Assembly (NCBI GenBank): GCA_023653785.1
Contig: JAMKCH010007089.1
Span: forward strand, 62,001-126,000
Length of the DNA stretch: 64,000 bases
Source of the DNA: Ophioderma brevispina
Taxonomy: Eukaryota; Echinodermata; Ophiuroidea; Amphilepidida; Ophiodermatidae
Reading direction: 5' to 3'
Shown in pieces: positions 1 through 11,340 of this stretch. The translations under genes were made by a program, and so were the position numbers. The notes beneath the pieces were generated by a model, which saw only the letters and a list, made by a program, of their open reading frames with translations, had not been told where the DNA came from and searched no databases. Position 1 is the stretch's first letter. The number at the start of each line of letters is the position of its first letter.

Positions 1-654
1 AGAATCGATAATTGTATGCTATAGTAAAGATGCAGAACGTTATATCCTATTTACGGCAGTTAAGTTTCAACAAATCTCTCTCTCTCTCTCTATCATGGTC
101 TAATGGTATCGGATTGATATGTTACCTTGTTTATGCGCGTTGCTTGTGATTTCTTAAAAATATAACAAGGTCTAGTCTAGGTCTAGTAACAAAATAAAAT
201 TGTTTCAACTACGATACCGCTCCCCATTTTGAATTCGCTCAAATGATATTTCCCTTTTTTTTCTAAATCAATAGTTATTACTTTGTTTATTATTTTGCGA
301 TGCTTTCTATAAAGCCTTTGGTGGCCAAACTATTTAACGGGTGGCCAAACTATATGTAAGAGCCTTCCACCTCCTTGTATATCTCATTTAATTTGACATT
401 GTACACTGGTGAATAACTGAAACTGAAACTTGTAATAGTTGTTGGAGGGTGCTGTGACTCTTCCAAAGTCCGTTCCTTTTTCGGTATTTGTTTTATATTT
501 TTTTCCAAATCACGGACATTAAACATGTTTTATTTTTACCTTGGCTAAAGAGCGAATAATAATAATAATAATAATAATTACTACAAAACGATATTTAGGG
601 GAAAATATTAATTATTCATTGTTTTTTTTTAATGATCTCTTATTATTATTTGAT
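1..654. other. AT-rich non-coding stretch with short microsatellites
   Basis: No gene is visible. It holds a (TC)n tract near 75-91, a 13-nt direct repeat GTGGCCAAACTAT at 321-333 and 341-353, and an (AAT)n tract near 555-578. No ORF or RNA signature could be supported. Confidence 0.6.
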
Positions 655-658
655 TTAA

Positions 659-770
659 CACTTAAGTGACCGGGGCTGCTTTACCCGTGGGATTTTTGCG
701 TCGAATTGTTTTGTAATTGTCTGACTTTTAAATGCGCTTCTTTTCATACCAAAAAAATTAAAATTTCTAA
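659..770 (+). mobile_element. Left end of TTAA-flanked TIR element (copy 1, truncated)
   Basis: TTAA at 655-658 is followed by CACTTAAGTGACCGGGG, the terminus shared with copies at 18494, 61622 and 63705. The interior resembles the 63705 copy (GGGATTTT-GCG-CGAA, then TGTAATTGT, GACTTTTAAATGC and TTTTCAT-ACCAAAA) up to about 770 and then diverges. No right terminus is seen, so the copy is truncated. TTAA target duplication is typical of piggyBac-type elements in general, but no transposase is present, so the superfamily is inference. Confidence 0.7.
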
Positions 771-835
771 TTTGCATAAATGAATATTCATATCCTTTGC
801 TATCCAAAACGGAATAAACCGCAATACAAAGTAAA

Positions 836-2640
836 ATAATAATAATAATACATGCATTTATATAGCGCTCTACATGGACCACAGCGCCTTACAACAATAC
901 TTAAAATACAAAATCGATATCGCTAAATACAGCATTATCTACCTCCAAAGTTATTTTAAACATCGGGGAAATAAATATGTTTTCAGGAGCCCCTTAAAGC
1001 CACTAGTAGGGGGGCCTCTCTGATGTTAACGGGAAGCTTGTTCCAGAGTCTGGGATCAATGACGTTGAATGTTCTGTCACCAAATCAACGCTCGGTACGA
1101 GGTATATAACAAGTCCCGCAACATCAGAAGAGGGTCGTAGCCTTCACCTAGCGCAATCAGAATCTCTGTCCAATACATTTTACAAATTGAGACCATCAGT
1201 TAGGTCTGACGGAATCTGTCCTTGAAGGGACTTATACGCATAAAGAAGGAGTTTGTGTCTGATACGTTCAATTGGAAAGTGATCAAAAGTTGTGACGAAC
1301 TCTGGCCACGACTGCATTCGAACACTAAACGCGCAGCTTTAGTTTTAAGCGCTGGAGCCTTTCGGGATCAAGTTAATGGGTGCCGTATAGTAATGAGTTG
1401 GTATAGTCAAGGGGGGGGGGGGGCAAGACCAAAGATGGTACAACATGGTTGCAAGCATCAAATGTGATAGATCCACGAATACGCCTTATTAACAATATAC
1501 TTTTACATCTTTACAGATAGCATAATATCTGATTTTGGCATACTCATGGTGGAATCAAACATAATCCCAAGGTTCTTTACTCACACAGATGCCTGCACAG
1601 AGATGTCACCAAGATCTAACTGCATTGAAGGCAGATTTTCAAAACACAGGGCGTGGTAAAGACAATACATTTTGTCTTTTTTTTTATTCATCTGCAGCCT
1701 GTTTTTGGACATCCATGTATTTATGTCAGAAATAAAGTTTAAATGTTTTCAAAGGGCACGCTTACAACCACTTGGAATATTTGGATCAAACTCAAAGCTG
1801 GGTATCATCATCATAAGGGTGAAAGTTAACATGATTCCTAATAATGTCACCGACTGTGGGCTTACAACAAAGCCCTGATGAACAGAGTAGTTGAAAATAT
1901 GCTGCTTGGACATTTCATTGTTAACCATCACTCGGATACTACGATCGGTGACATATGATCTAAACCAGGCAAGAGTAGTGCTTGTGATACCAAAACTGGT
2001 TTCAAGCCTGTAAATTAAAGATCATGGTATTAAAGGCACCACTCAAGTCAAGCAATACGACCAATACAGCCTTTTAAGCATCCAAGGCTTGGAGAATGGC
2101 AGTCTCAGTGAAATGGTGAGCTTAGAATGCAGATTGAAATAAAGATCATAGTCGCCAAAATGCTGTATTACCTGACTTGATGCTGCCTTCTCAATCATTT
2201 TGACAATGAATTTGATATTAGCAACTGGCCTATATCTCTTATATATACATCATGATCCAAAGATATCCTCTTAAGTACAGGGATAATGATTTATAAAGAT
2301 AGGTAATGCAAATTTCGAGTTCAATGAGCCAGGAATGAAGCGTGTCCATAGTGCAAGCCTTGTTGGAAATTAGGTCAATTATTTCAGAAACTTCAGAGTC
2401 AGGGAGTATTTTAAAACCTGTATGGCATTTGCAATCCCTGTCATCCTGGGGATATTCAGCATTGACAGTCATATTGTACCTAATCTTTTCAACCTTATCA
2501 TCAAAGAAAGTCAGGAAATCATTGGCAAGATCAGCGTCAGAGTTAGCGCTGGGTAAGCCATTGGAGATAAATTAAAAAGATCTTTTAGTGTTGTGAAAGT
2601 GTTTCAAAATCATGTGGGTGGTTTATTAAATCAACGCCAG
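836..2640 (-). pseudogene. CR1-like non-LTR retrotransposon, decayed 3' half (copy I)
   Basis: Read on the minus strand, this carries successive reverse transcriptase blocks in broken frames. Near 2540 is a LANDFLTFFDDKVEKIRY-like segment, and near 2400 an SEVSEIIDLISNKACTMD linker. NYRPVANIKF-type block 1 lies near 2220, LLDLSGAFNTM (usual AFDTIDH) near 2050, and WFRSYVTDRS near 1965. A HQGFVVSPQS equivalent of the usual PQGSVLGP lies near 1885, a DDTQL-like block near 1800, and INTWMSKNRLQMN-like text near 1720. The C-terminal hallmark RTFNVIDPRLWNKLPV is at about 1080-1020 and ends KTYLFPRCLK. The 3' end is GCGCTATATAAATGCATG followed by an (ATT)n tail at 850-836, as in CR1/L2-type LINEs. 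Frameshifts and stops mean it is dead. The endonuclease is not seen, so this is probably a 5'-truncated insertion. A poly-G run at 1410-1422 interrupts the C-terminal region. Related copies lie at 33.0-35.2 and 35.9-37.9 kb. Confidence 0.85.
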
Positions 2641-3879
2641 GTGGAGTGCATTTATCTATGACAACTGAATCATTCTCAACAAGACGGGTTTCATTTATAA
2701 AACATGATATAAAATATGACGTGGTTTTGATAGATATGGAACGCATATTCCAATTGTGGACCTTCGGATTAACAAAGGTTTGGATTTGGGAACCGGAATC
2801 AAGTTACTGACATTGTTATAGTGTAATCTAAGGTGAAGAAAATTGTCGGCGTTTGCTCATATTTGTAGACGATGTAGTTGAATAACGAGAACCTAAATGG
2901 TTTGATGTTGGGATAGCAATTACGTTTGACCAGGTAGTAGTACGCACTGCATTGGAGATGCCCCTGAGCTGAGATTGGTAATTAAAGAGGAATTTTGCGG
3001 GGTTTTTTTTTTTCCACCCAGTACTGGCGTCAGTAGTGGGTGCCCTCTCTGTTTTAGAGAGTAGAGTCAATATGTTAAGTGGCAAAATGTGTGCACCAAT
3101 ATGAAAACTGAAGGAATAATAATCAAGAATAATAGAGTTATTTACTTATACAGCATGTGATTAAATGGACCATGACCATATCGTTATTAGTCTATTCTCC
3201 CGAACCCCAGATTTTACCGGAAGTAGTCCAAATTTCAAGAAGACTACTATTTATGTCATTTATCCTGTGAAATCTTAAGACTAAATGATGTTTCGTTTGA
3301 AAGTTATGGACAAAATCGGGCCCATTTTTCGACCAATATCAATTTTACACAGTAGTCCCCACATAAAACGGATTGAAATATCGGAGAGAAACCTTACAGA
3401 TGGGTTAGAGGTGGGGGTTTATTGTGGCGGGCAATTCTATCAAATGAAAACTCTACATACTTAAATCGGGCCATCCTCCTTCAAATAAATAATATATAAA
3501 AGGAAATCTATGGCAAAGCGGGCTTCAAGCAGTGGAAATCACTCGAGAAATGCGAAAACGGGGTCGCGACGAGAATGCTGTTGCTTTAGGTGTGGAAAAC
3601 AGGCGAAGCATCTAATTCTAAGCAATTCTGCATTGTTCAATTACTTTTACATCACCAATTTCGTGTCATGGTGGACAGCTAAGGTGAGAAAAATAAGCAT
3701 CCATCTCTCAATTAAGTTAGCTGAAGGTTGCATCCCTTTCCAAAGTCAATTCCAGCAAAATAAAGAGCCGTTGTTGGTTCAAAAATTGATGTCTTTCATG
3801 TGGGGTTGTGGAAAACACTGTAGAATTCGAGAGTTCTATAACTGCATAATCTTTGCAGACCTGCATTTCAAATCGAAAC
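2641..3879. other. Non-coding stretch, one uncertain ORF
   Basis: No homology is recognisable. A 144-codon plus-strand ORF (3510-3944) begins MAKRASSSGNHSRN and contains RECCCFRCGKQAK, a cysteine-rich patch. It runs into the duplicated block at 3880 and has no supporting neighbour, so it is not called as a gene. Confidence 0.5.
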
Positions 3880-5002
3880 TTTTTTTTGTTTACCAGGTGG
3901 GTGTAGGACCGCTTTCTGATCAAATTCTCTCAATTTACATATAAATGAAAGAAGTTTTAAATCCCTGTCAACATCCATATATTTTTCCTATCGTGAGGGT
4001 ATTGCTACTGACACTTTGAAACTGCTCTCTCAACATATTACTAACAAAAGTAGAAAACTTACCGATTTATGAGTCCTTTGCGGGAATACTAAAGTGCCCA
4101 GTCAAAAACAGAAACAATATAATTTAATATAGTTATTATATATATATTATATTTATTCACCAAGACAGCTTAAGGTCAGAGGAAATAACGGAAATAGCAT
4201 GGGAAATGTATATAGCTATAATAAAATTTGTATGTTTCATTTGAAAGGGTTTGGGGATTAGTTTCGTGTAAATAAGTTCAACGGGAAAGGTCTAATGTAA
4301 TTTACTCAGCCTTTATATATACGTCTCTTTCTTGTTCTCTTTGTAAGCCTTCGGTTAAAGAACCACTTTGTCATTCGTTTTATGCATGTGTACTGAATTT
4401 AGATTCGTATTTTATTATTTCTTGCTATTATTCATCTGAAAATCACGAAATGTCATGTTACAAAATTATCGAGAAGTATTCAGAAATCTACTTCCAACGT
4501 GTTTTAAAATCGAGCACAGATTTGACAAATGTTCTTGGAATCCATCTAGTGGATCTTTTAGTCAATCGTTTATCTATCAGTGATTTGCTAAATCAGAAAA
4601 ACTCATGTCTGTAAAAAAGTATATCTCTCCTAGCATATCCTACAAGTGGCAAGACCGAAAGCAACCTAATAAAGACAGAATCGGATATTTTAGTCATTAC
4701 TCTCTGTACCTACACTAATTACAACACAGATGCTTTGTGATTTGAGACCCCTGCGTTTTTTTTTTTTTAATTTTTGGCAGGGGAGAGGGAGCAGCGAATT
4801 GCTTCTAGATGTAACAAGACGCGTGCATTATATGATGACCCTCAAGCATTAGCTGAGGTCCGGTGCATTATCTGATGACCCGTTCATTATCTGACAGACA
4901 CTAGTGCATTCGTGAAATGTAAAGCACGCTTGTTGTGCCGTATGTATGAATATAGCGCATGTATGTATGTATACAACAATAAAACGCACGTGTGAACACG
5001 TC
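3880..5002 (+). repeat. Tandem duplication copy A (about 1.12 kb)
   Basis: This unit starts in a T-run, continues GTTTACCAGGTGGGTGTAGG, and ends GTGAACACGTC. It recurs at 5003-6509 in the same order and orientation. By eye I count about seven substitutions plus a 5-bp indel (ATTTA near 4120) and T-run length changes, so identity is about 99%. Copy A has no insertion in its CTTCTAGATG stretch near 4806, which gives an empty site for the MITE carried by copy B. It contains no recognisable gene. It is either a recent tandem duplication or two haplotypes assembled in series. Confidence 0.95.
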
Positions 5003-6509
5003 TTTTTTTTTTTTTTTTTTTTTTTTTTTGTTTACCAGGTGGGTGTAGGACCGCTTTCTGATCAAATTCTCTCAATTTACATATAAATGAAAGAAGTTTC
5101 AAATCCCTGTCAACATCCATATATTTTTCCTATCGTGAGGGTATTGCTACTGACACTTTGAAACTGCTCTCTCAACATATTACTAACAAAAGTAGAAAAC
5201 TTACCGATTTATGAGTCCTTTGCGGGAATACTAAAGTGCCCAGTCAAAAACAGAAACAATATAATATAGTTATTATATATATATTATATTTATTCACCAA
5301 GACAGCTTAAGGTCAGAGGAAATAACGGAAATAGCATGGGAAATGTATGTAGCTATAATAAAATTTGTATGTTTCATTTGAAAGGGTTTGGGGATTAGTT
5401 TCGTGTAAATAAGTTCAACGGGAAAGGTCTAATGTAATTTACTCAGCCTTTATATATACGTCTCTTTCTTGTTCTCTTTGTGAGCCTTCGGTTAAAGAAC
5501 CACTTTGTCATTCGTTTTATGCATGTGTACTGAATTTAGATTCGTATTTTATTATTTCTTGCTATTATTCATCTCAAAATCACGAAATGTCATGTTTCAA
5601 AATTATCGAGAAGTATTCAGAAATCTACTTACAACGTGTTTTAAAATCGAGCACAGATTTGACAAATGTTCTTGGAATCCATCTAGTGGATCTTTTAGTC
5701 AATCGTTTATCTATCAGTGATTTGCTAAATCAGAAAAACTCATGTCTGTAAAAAAGTATATCTCTCCTAGCATATCCTACAAGTGGCAAGACCGAAAGCA
5801 ACCTAATAAAGACAGAATCGGATATTTTAGTCATTACTCTCTGTACCTACACTAATTACAACACAGATGCTTTGTGATTTGAGACCCCTGCGTTTTTTTT
5901 TTTAATTTTTGGCAGGGGAGAGGGAGCAGCGAATTGCTTCTACACTGTTAAAAATTTCCGTAAATTAAGAAAACAGATTTTCCGTAAATTTACGGAAAAA
6001 TCTGTTTTAGAAAACAATAAAAATAAAAAACAAAAAACATAAAAAATAGCTAAAAATGTTAATTTACGGAAATATTTCAAAAATTTCTGGCAGCAATATT
6101 TCCGGACTTTTTTTTTTTTGGTTCGGTAATTTTAAATTACGGAAAAATTCTGTTAAAATACATATTTTTTTCCATAATATGAGACACATTTCTGTAAAAT
6201 TACTGTCAAAGTTCCGTTAATTGACAGAAATTTCTGTAAATTTACCCTAAAAATGACTGGAAATACTGCTGCCAGAAATTTCCGTAAATTTACGGACATT
6301 TTTTTAACAGTGTAGATGTAACAAGACGCGTGCATTATATGATGACCCTCAAGCATTAGCTGAGGTCCGGTGCATTATCTGAAGACCCGTTCATTATCTG
6401 ACAGACACTAGTGCATTCGTGAAATGTAAAGCACGCTTGTTGTGCCGTATGTATGAATATAGCGCATGTATGTATGTATACAACAATAAAACGCACGTGT
6501 GAACACGTC
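5003..6509 (+). repeat. Tandem duplication copy B, carrying a MITE insertion
   Basis: This is the second copy of the 3880-5002 unit, lengthened by a 370-bp TIR element at 5943-6312. The junction with copy A is a T-run of about 27 nt (5003-5029) where copy A has about 8 Ts. The ORF at 5505-5720 lies in repeat sequence with no sign of selection and is not annotated as a gene. Confidence 0.95.
5943..6312. mobile_element. TA-flanked MITE (Tc1/mariner-like target preference)
   Basis: The element begins CACTGTTAAAAATTTCCG and ends with the matching inverted sequence ending TTTAACAGTG. It is flanked by TA on both sides (5941-5942 and 6313-6314). The parallel copy A sequence near 4806-4807 has a single TA, so the insertion duplicated TA exactly. 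The interior is rich in TTTCCGTAAATTTACGG-type palindromic subrepeats, so the whole element can fold back on itself. No transposase ORF is present. A TA TSD fits Tc1/mariner-type mobilisation; the superfamily is inferred. Confidence 0.92.
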
Positions 6510-6798
6510 AATAGTGTAATTATACTAAAGAGGTTTCGCAAGGTCACGGATACGGACATGAGCACGGATACAACATCACTTTTTGCGTTCCCAGTGACGT
6601 GTATCCGTAACTCCGCAATGATTTGATACATTACGTGACGATACTGGCTGAGATACACGTAGGTGAAAAAACGGTTATCATTCTACCATTCTCTAGTGGG
6701 AAATGTTGCCCAATCTATTTTGAAACGTTTATTCTAGAGTGATTTTTTTCCTCCCGCATTTTCCACCCCCTCCGTCTGAACACAATGCGTTGAACACC
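6510..6798. other. Unique-looking non-coding stretch
   Basis: No gene or repeat could be recognised here other than the TGAACACC target site at its right end (6791-6798). Confidence 0.5.
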
Positions 6799-7020
6799 AA
6801 GAAAGATACCAGTATTTCCCATAATGCATTGCATCCATTGGAAGTTTTTGTACGGGTTGCCATGTTGAATCGTTAGAAGACGAAACGCTCTTAAATGCAG
6901 TTTTTGATCAGTGTCTTCAATTTAGCCATGTTTCATCACTAACGAACCCACATCATCACCTGTAACAAAAACCTCCAATGGAACCAATGCATTGTGGTAA
7001 AGCTATTGCAATCTTCCTTG
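6799..7020 (+). mobile_element. 222-bp MITE with 8-bp TSD (family copy 1)
   Basis: The flanks are an exact 8-bp direct repeat TGAACACC at 6791-6798 and 7021-7028. The ends are imperfect inverted repeats: AAGAAAGATACCAGTA on the left, CTATTGCAATCTTCCTTG on the right. Inner inverted segments contain AATGCATTG and CCATTGGA. A second copy of nearly the same length, with its own different 8-bp TSD, is at 25722-25940; internal blocks such as CAATTTAGCCATGTTTCA are shared. An 8-bp TSD is characteristic of hAT-type transposition, but the ends do not start with the usual CAG, so the superfamily is tentative. It is non-coding. Confidence 0.85.
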
Positions 7021-7029
7021 TGAACACCG

Positions 7030-7480
7030 ATAATTAAAAAAAAAATGCGTCTAAAGTTCTTTTCCAGGGGGGTTCCACTCCAAAAGGGGTGTTTTTACTA
7101 AAAGGGTTAGGAATGTCATATTTACGTGATATAGGTGTCTAATTATACATTTCCCACTATGAGAAGTTCATTTAAACTATTTTTAAAATATGCTCAAATG
7201 CTTTTCCGGGAGTGAAAGAAATGGTTATTTTAATTTCTCATAGCCGAACATGTATATTTAGACACTTAAATCAGGTAAATAGGATATTCCTAACCCTTTT
7301 TAGTGATTCACCTTCCCTTTGTTTGGATTGAAACCTCTGGAAAAGCACATTGGGTACGCCCGGACTTAAAAATAGTTAACATTATGTTAATTGGATATTC
7401 CTAACCCTTTAATTAAAATACTTCCTTCCCGGAGTGGCACCCCCGGAAAAGCATTTCAAGCATATCTTATACGCGAATTT
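7030..7480. repeat. Reiterated unit block, mixed orientation (left side)
   Basis: Degenerate units share GTTAGGAATGTCATATTTA, an AGGTGT..TATACA stretch, ATGAGAA.TTCA, AAACTATTTTTAAA and GCTTTTCCGGGGGT.CCACTCC. They appear forward near 7104 and inverted near 7276 and 7390. The same unit recurs at 9268 (inverted), 9390 (forward) and 9670 (partial). The block adjoins an inverted-repeat-bounded core. Confidence 0.7.
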
Positions 7481-9198
7481 TGGGTTTGGCACGCGCAATG
7501 CATTGTGGGATCCAAGCTTTGCCGAAAAAGGCAAAGATCCACTTCCGGTTTTACGTGTCGGCGATCAGCTGTGTGGCGCGGAATGCACAGCTGATTCACG
7601 CAGAAGTAAACAAACAAATTACACAATTTCGTGCTAACAAAAACACAACTTAGCTTTAATAATTACTTCTCACTTACAGTTTATTTACAGATAAATTCAG
7701 CACTAAGTCTGGAAAAAGTGTCAAAATGCAACAATCGGCAGAGCTCTTGTAGTACTGGAGCAGCCACTGCGTATGCACTGATGTAAACTAACCGGAATCA
7801 CAGAATGTGAAATGGCACGAAAAATCTAAGAAAAAAAAGTAGTAATTTCACCTTGTTAAATGGTATAGGCCAACATACAGTAATAAGATATTTAGTACAC
7901 CAAATGGGCAGCGCTTTACCTACGTCTTATACCATGTTCATGGTTCTAGGGTTAATCATTGCAGCTATCAGTGACAGTACGTAGTTTGAACGATCATAAA
8001 GCATGGCGGTACTTACCGTCAGTCTGGCAAACATTGTTGGACAACACGTCAGTCGTTTCATCAAATATCTATCGTCAAACCATGCCTGGATGAAATGATA
8101 TAAGAATGTACGTACTGATGCGCTAAATATCTTACTTTTTTTGAGGTTATGTATACCTTTTGTTGCTGGCTTGTAAAAAATGTCAAGTATTTCCCTCAAG
8201 CCAAAATTATTATTTCTTCCCTCCCATTTGACCAAATTTCCTCCAGCAAGTCATATTTCCCTTTTATACTTTTTTCAACTATTTTTTTTTTTCTGTCAAA
8301 ATTAATCCTGGCAACGAGCTTTCCAAATTCAGGTTTGTTTACATCAGTGTACATGCACCCTCTTGTTGCTATCTATTTGGGTCAATTCCTTTTCGTATGC
8401 GATTTTAATGGTTCACGGCCCTATCATCCAAGCATCGTAGCTATCCATGCCTGCTTGGTGGATAGAGTATGTCGACAACATTTGCTACATAAACCTTGTA
8501 ATGCTATTGGAACGAGGCCAGGGCAGGGCTGAACATGATCCCTACGTCAAAACATTGTTGTATTATGACCCTACCACGACACACCTAGTTGCATCTTACC
8601 AAGTATTGACACCTCCCTAATTTCTATCATAATGATACTTAAATAATTTACATTGTCCTTGATGTTGACATCTTTTTACCGTTTCACTGATGTTTGAGCT
8701 GGACGTTTTCTTCAAATTCTATTATTTATATTGTCTGCAATTTTGCACTAAATGTTTCATTATAAATTAAAAAAGTCAAACTAATAGCTAAGTTCTTTAA
8801 ACATTATGTTGGTTTATTTATTTAGTTTCTTACGCTATTGACAATTTACACGTACCTGTACTAAATACTAATGTGAAGTTCATTGTGGACACACTCATAT
8901 GACCACAGTGCACTTGGTGTACATTTCTCGCTGTAAGATCACATATTTTCATGCGATAAAAATCACTGGATTGGTTGGAATACAATTCAAAATCTTGATT
9001 AAATACTGGAAATTTATGAAAAAATACTGTAAGAACTCCTTATGTATTGAAAATCGCCGACTCTGATCAGTATATTCTTCGTGTACACACTGAACAACAC
9101 GTAGCATAGGACGCTAGAAACCGGAAGTGGATCTTTGCCTATTTCGGCAAATCTTGAATCCCACAATGCATTGCGCGTGCAAAACCTAAAATTCGCGT
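7471..9198. mobile_element. Core bounded by ~80-bp inverted repeats, probable foldback/TIR element
   Basis: Positions 7471-7550 (ACGCGAATTTTGGG, GCGCAATGCATTGTGGGA, GGCAAAGATCCACTTCCGG) recur inverted at 9119-9198 with about 85% identity by eye. Between them lie about 1.57 kb with no recognisable transposase. A 127-codon ORF (8149-8532) and a 102-codon minus ORF (7927-8235) show no motif. Similar reiterated units lie outside both arms, so the true outer ends are uncertain and no TSD could be assigned. Confidence 0.6.
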
Positions 9199-9230
9199 AT
9201 ATATTTCAAAAAATAGTTTATTTTAATTTC

Positions 9231-9690
9231 TCATTCTCGAAGATTTATAATTAGACACAAAATCACATAAATATGACACCCCTAACCCTCTGAACCACTG
9301 AACAAGATGGTAAACGCCGATAATTAAAAAAAATGTGCCCGAAGTGTTTTCCGGGGGTTCCACTCCTAAAAGGAGTGTTTTACTAAAACGGTTAGGAATG
9401 TCATATTTATGTGATTTAGGTGTATATTTATACACTTCCAGCAATGAGAAATTCAACAAAACTATTTTTAAATCCTAAAATATGTTGAAAATGCTTTTCA
9501 GGGGGTGCCACTCCGGAGAAGGAGTATTATAATGAAAGGTTTGTGTTTATGCAATTAACATATTGGTCAAATCACACATTTGCTTACATCAGAAATTCAA
9601 CTGAACTATTTTAGCCCCCCTCCCCCAAATGCCTGTGCCGGGGGGGTGTGCACTCTCAAAAGGTGAGAGGGGGTTAGGAAAACCGTAATA
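9231..9690. repeat. Reiterated unit block (right side)
   Basis: This block contains units of the family at 7030-7480. The span 9311-9455 is a direct repeat of 7030-7180 (GATAATTAAAAAAAATG, CCACTCCTAAAAGGAGTG, GTTAGGAATGTCATATTTAT). A more diverged unit ends near 9680 in GGGGGTTAGGAAAAC. It is non-coding. Confidence 0.7.
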
Positions 9691-11042
9691 TGGCTCTACC
9701 TGCTTAAGGTCGCCGAACCTAGACAAACTATATATAGCCTTGTTTTAATCATTGTAATGCGAAGAATACATTGTGTACATTTAACAATTTTGACACTTGG
9801 TTTCAAATTTACACACCAACACCTCCTGTACTACTTTTAACCCACTTATTTTTACAAAGTTTCCTAGAGGTGGACCCAAAATTCTAATTCAGCGCTCTTC
9901 AAACTATAGAAAAACATTTTAAACCTTACTTTCCGTCCGCCCCAACTTCTAGAAATCGGATTCGATTTATACCCCTACTAATAGTGTAAATCACACGTCA
10001 CCGATTGTAACAACAAACTAAAATTTTGCAAACAACACATATCATAACTAGTTATTTCTTTGTATTGATATTTTGTGGCTCAGGGAGGACCCTTGAATAT
10101 AGGCATGTGGTATTTTGCCATAACTGTCTTTCTTTAAATTTTTTAATGGCAAAGTACTAACCGTTGGCAAATTGTCTTGTAATTGTGGAAATGGGTTTAA
10201 AAAAAATCGATTACCCCCCTCAACATGGAACGATAATAACTGTTATTCAATCCAGAAAAATGCCACACGGATGAACAGTATAAAGGTAAATTATTTCAAA
10301 AGAGCCGATTTTTGAGACTCACGTAACTATTTGCCGTAAAAGGGCCGACAGGATGTTATACTGAAAATTGCGTAAGAGTATGGTCCTAATTACAAAATGC
10401 CGAAATGAAAGAAAGCCAATTTTGAGAAAGCGACAAATCCTTCCCTTGTTAATATTGCTGAAAATTTAAATTCCATTAAAAAATAATAAAAAATAAACTG
10501 GAGATTTTACTATTTACAACGCCATTTTCTTTCTGTATTTACACATGGCTTTTCGTGTAGATCCTACACTCTCATCGGTAATTCGCCCCGTGTATCCAAT
10601 CCTTCAACGCACGAGGATTGTCTGTGGTATAAAAGGTTCGAGTATACAGCCGTTGAGCTACAGCGCGTAGTGACAGATATAGCTGAGTGTAGACACAAAC
10701 TTGCGATGTCTGTTGAAACCTATTAAATTCAATGACGCTCTCAGGATAGTAAAAACAAAACATCCTATAATGAAGGGAAATGAGATACACATGTTTTTTT
10801 TTGTTGAATAAAGAGCAATTTTGGGCTCCAGAACTCCAGACCCCTCACTGCCCATCTTTGCTCGACATAACCGTCACTGTTCATGTTGATTGTCATGCTG
10901 AAGTTGAAATTGTACCCACCGGAGTGCTCGTCAGATTATGGGAAACCGTGAAATATACTAAGCACATGTGATAACAAGAAAATAACAAGATGCCCTCTTA
11001 ATGTGCAAAAACACACAGAGCTCACGAATCGGCTCCTTAAGA
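9691..11042. other. Non-coding stretch, nothing recognised
   Basis: This is AT-rich sequence. ORFs of 60-75 codons near 10572-10971 overlap each other on both strands and show no motif. No repeat, RNA or splice structure could be supported. Confidence 0.5.
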
Positions 11043-11340
11043 ATTTGAAGATCTGAAATAAAATGAACGGGAGAGAGGTTATAAATGTATACACTACTAC
11101 TTGCTACTACTACTAACTACTGCTACTTACTACTACTACTCTAACTACTACTACTACTACTACTACTAACTACTACTACTACTACTACTACTATAACTAC
11201 TACTACTACTAACTGACTACACTTACTACTACTACTACTACTACTACTACTCGAACTACTACTAACTACACTACTACTAACATGACTAACTACTACTACT
11301 ACCACCACCACCACCACAACCAACCACCACCACCAGTTCA
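11043..11340. repeat. (TAC)n microsatellite within a dispersed repeat
   Basis: A leader at 11043-11081 (ATTTGAAGATCTGAAATA.AATGA, GGGAGAGAGGTTA) precedes an interrupted (TAC/ACT)n tract at 11092-11300 and a (CCA)n tract to 11335. The same leader followed by (TAC)n recurs at 17281-17526, so the microsatellite is part of a mobile or duplicated unit. Serine, valine and threonine homopolymer ORFs here are low-complexity artefacts. Confidence 0.85.

Noticed and set aside
3510..3944. 144-codon plus ORF with a cysteine patch (RECCCFRCGKQAK)
   Set aside because: It runs into the duplicated block at 3880, has no family motif and no splice or promoter context.
5505..5720. 71-codon ORF in the duplicated block
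   Set aside because: The start lies in repeat sequence and there is no motif or sign of selection.
8149..8532. 127-codon ORF within the inverted-repeat core, possible transposase
   Set aside because: No DDE spacing, zinc finger or other transposase feature; composition reflects AT-rich DNA.
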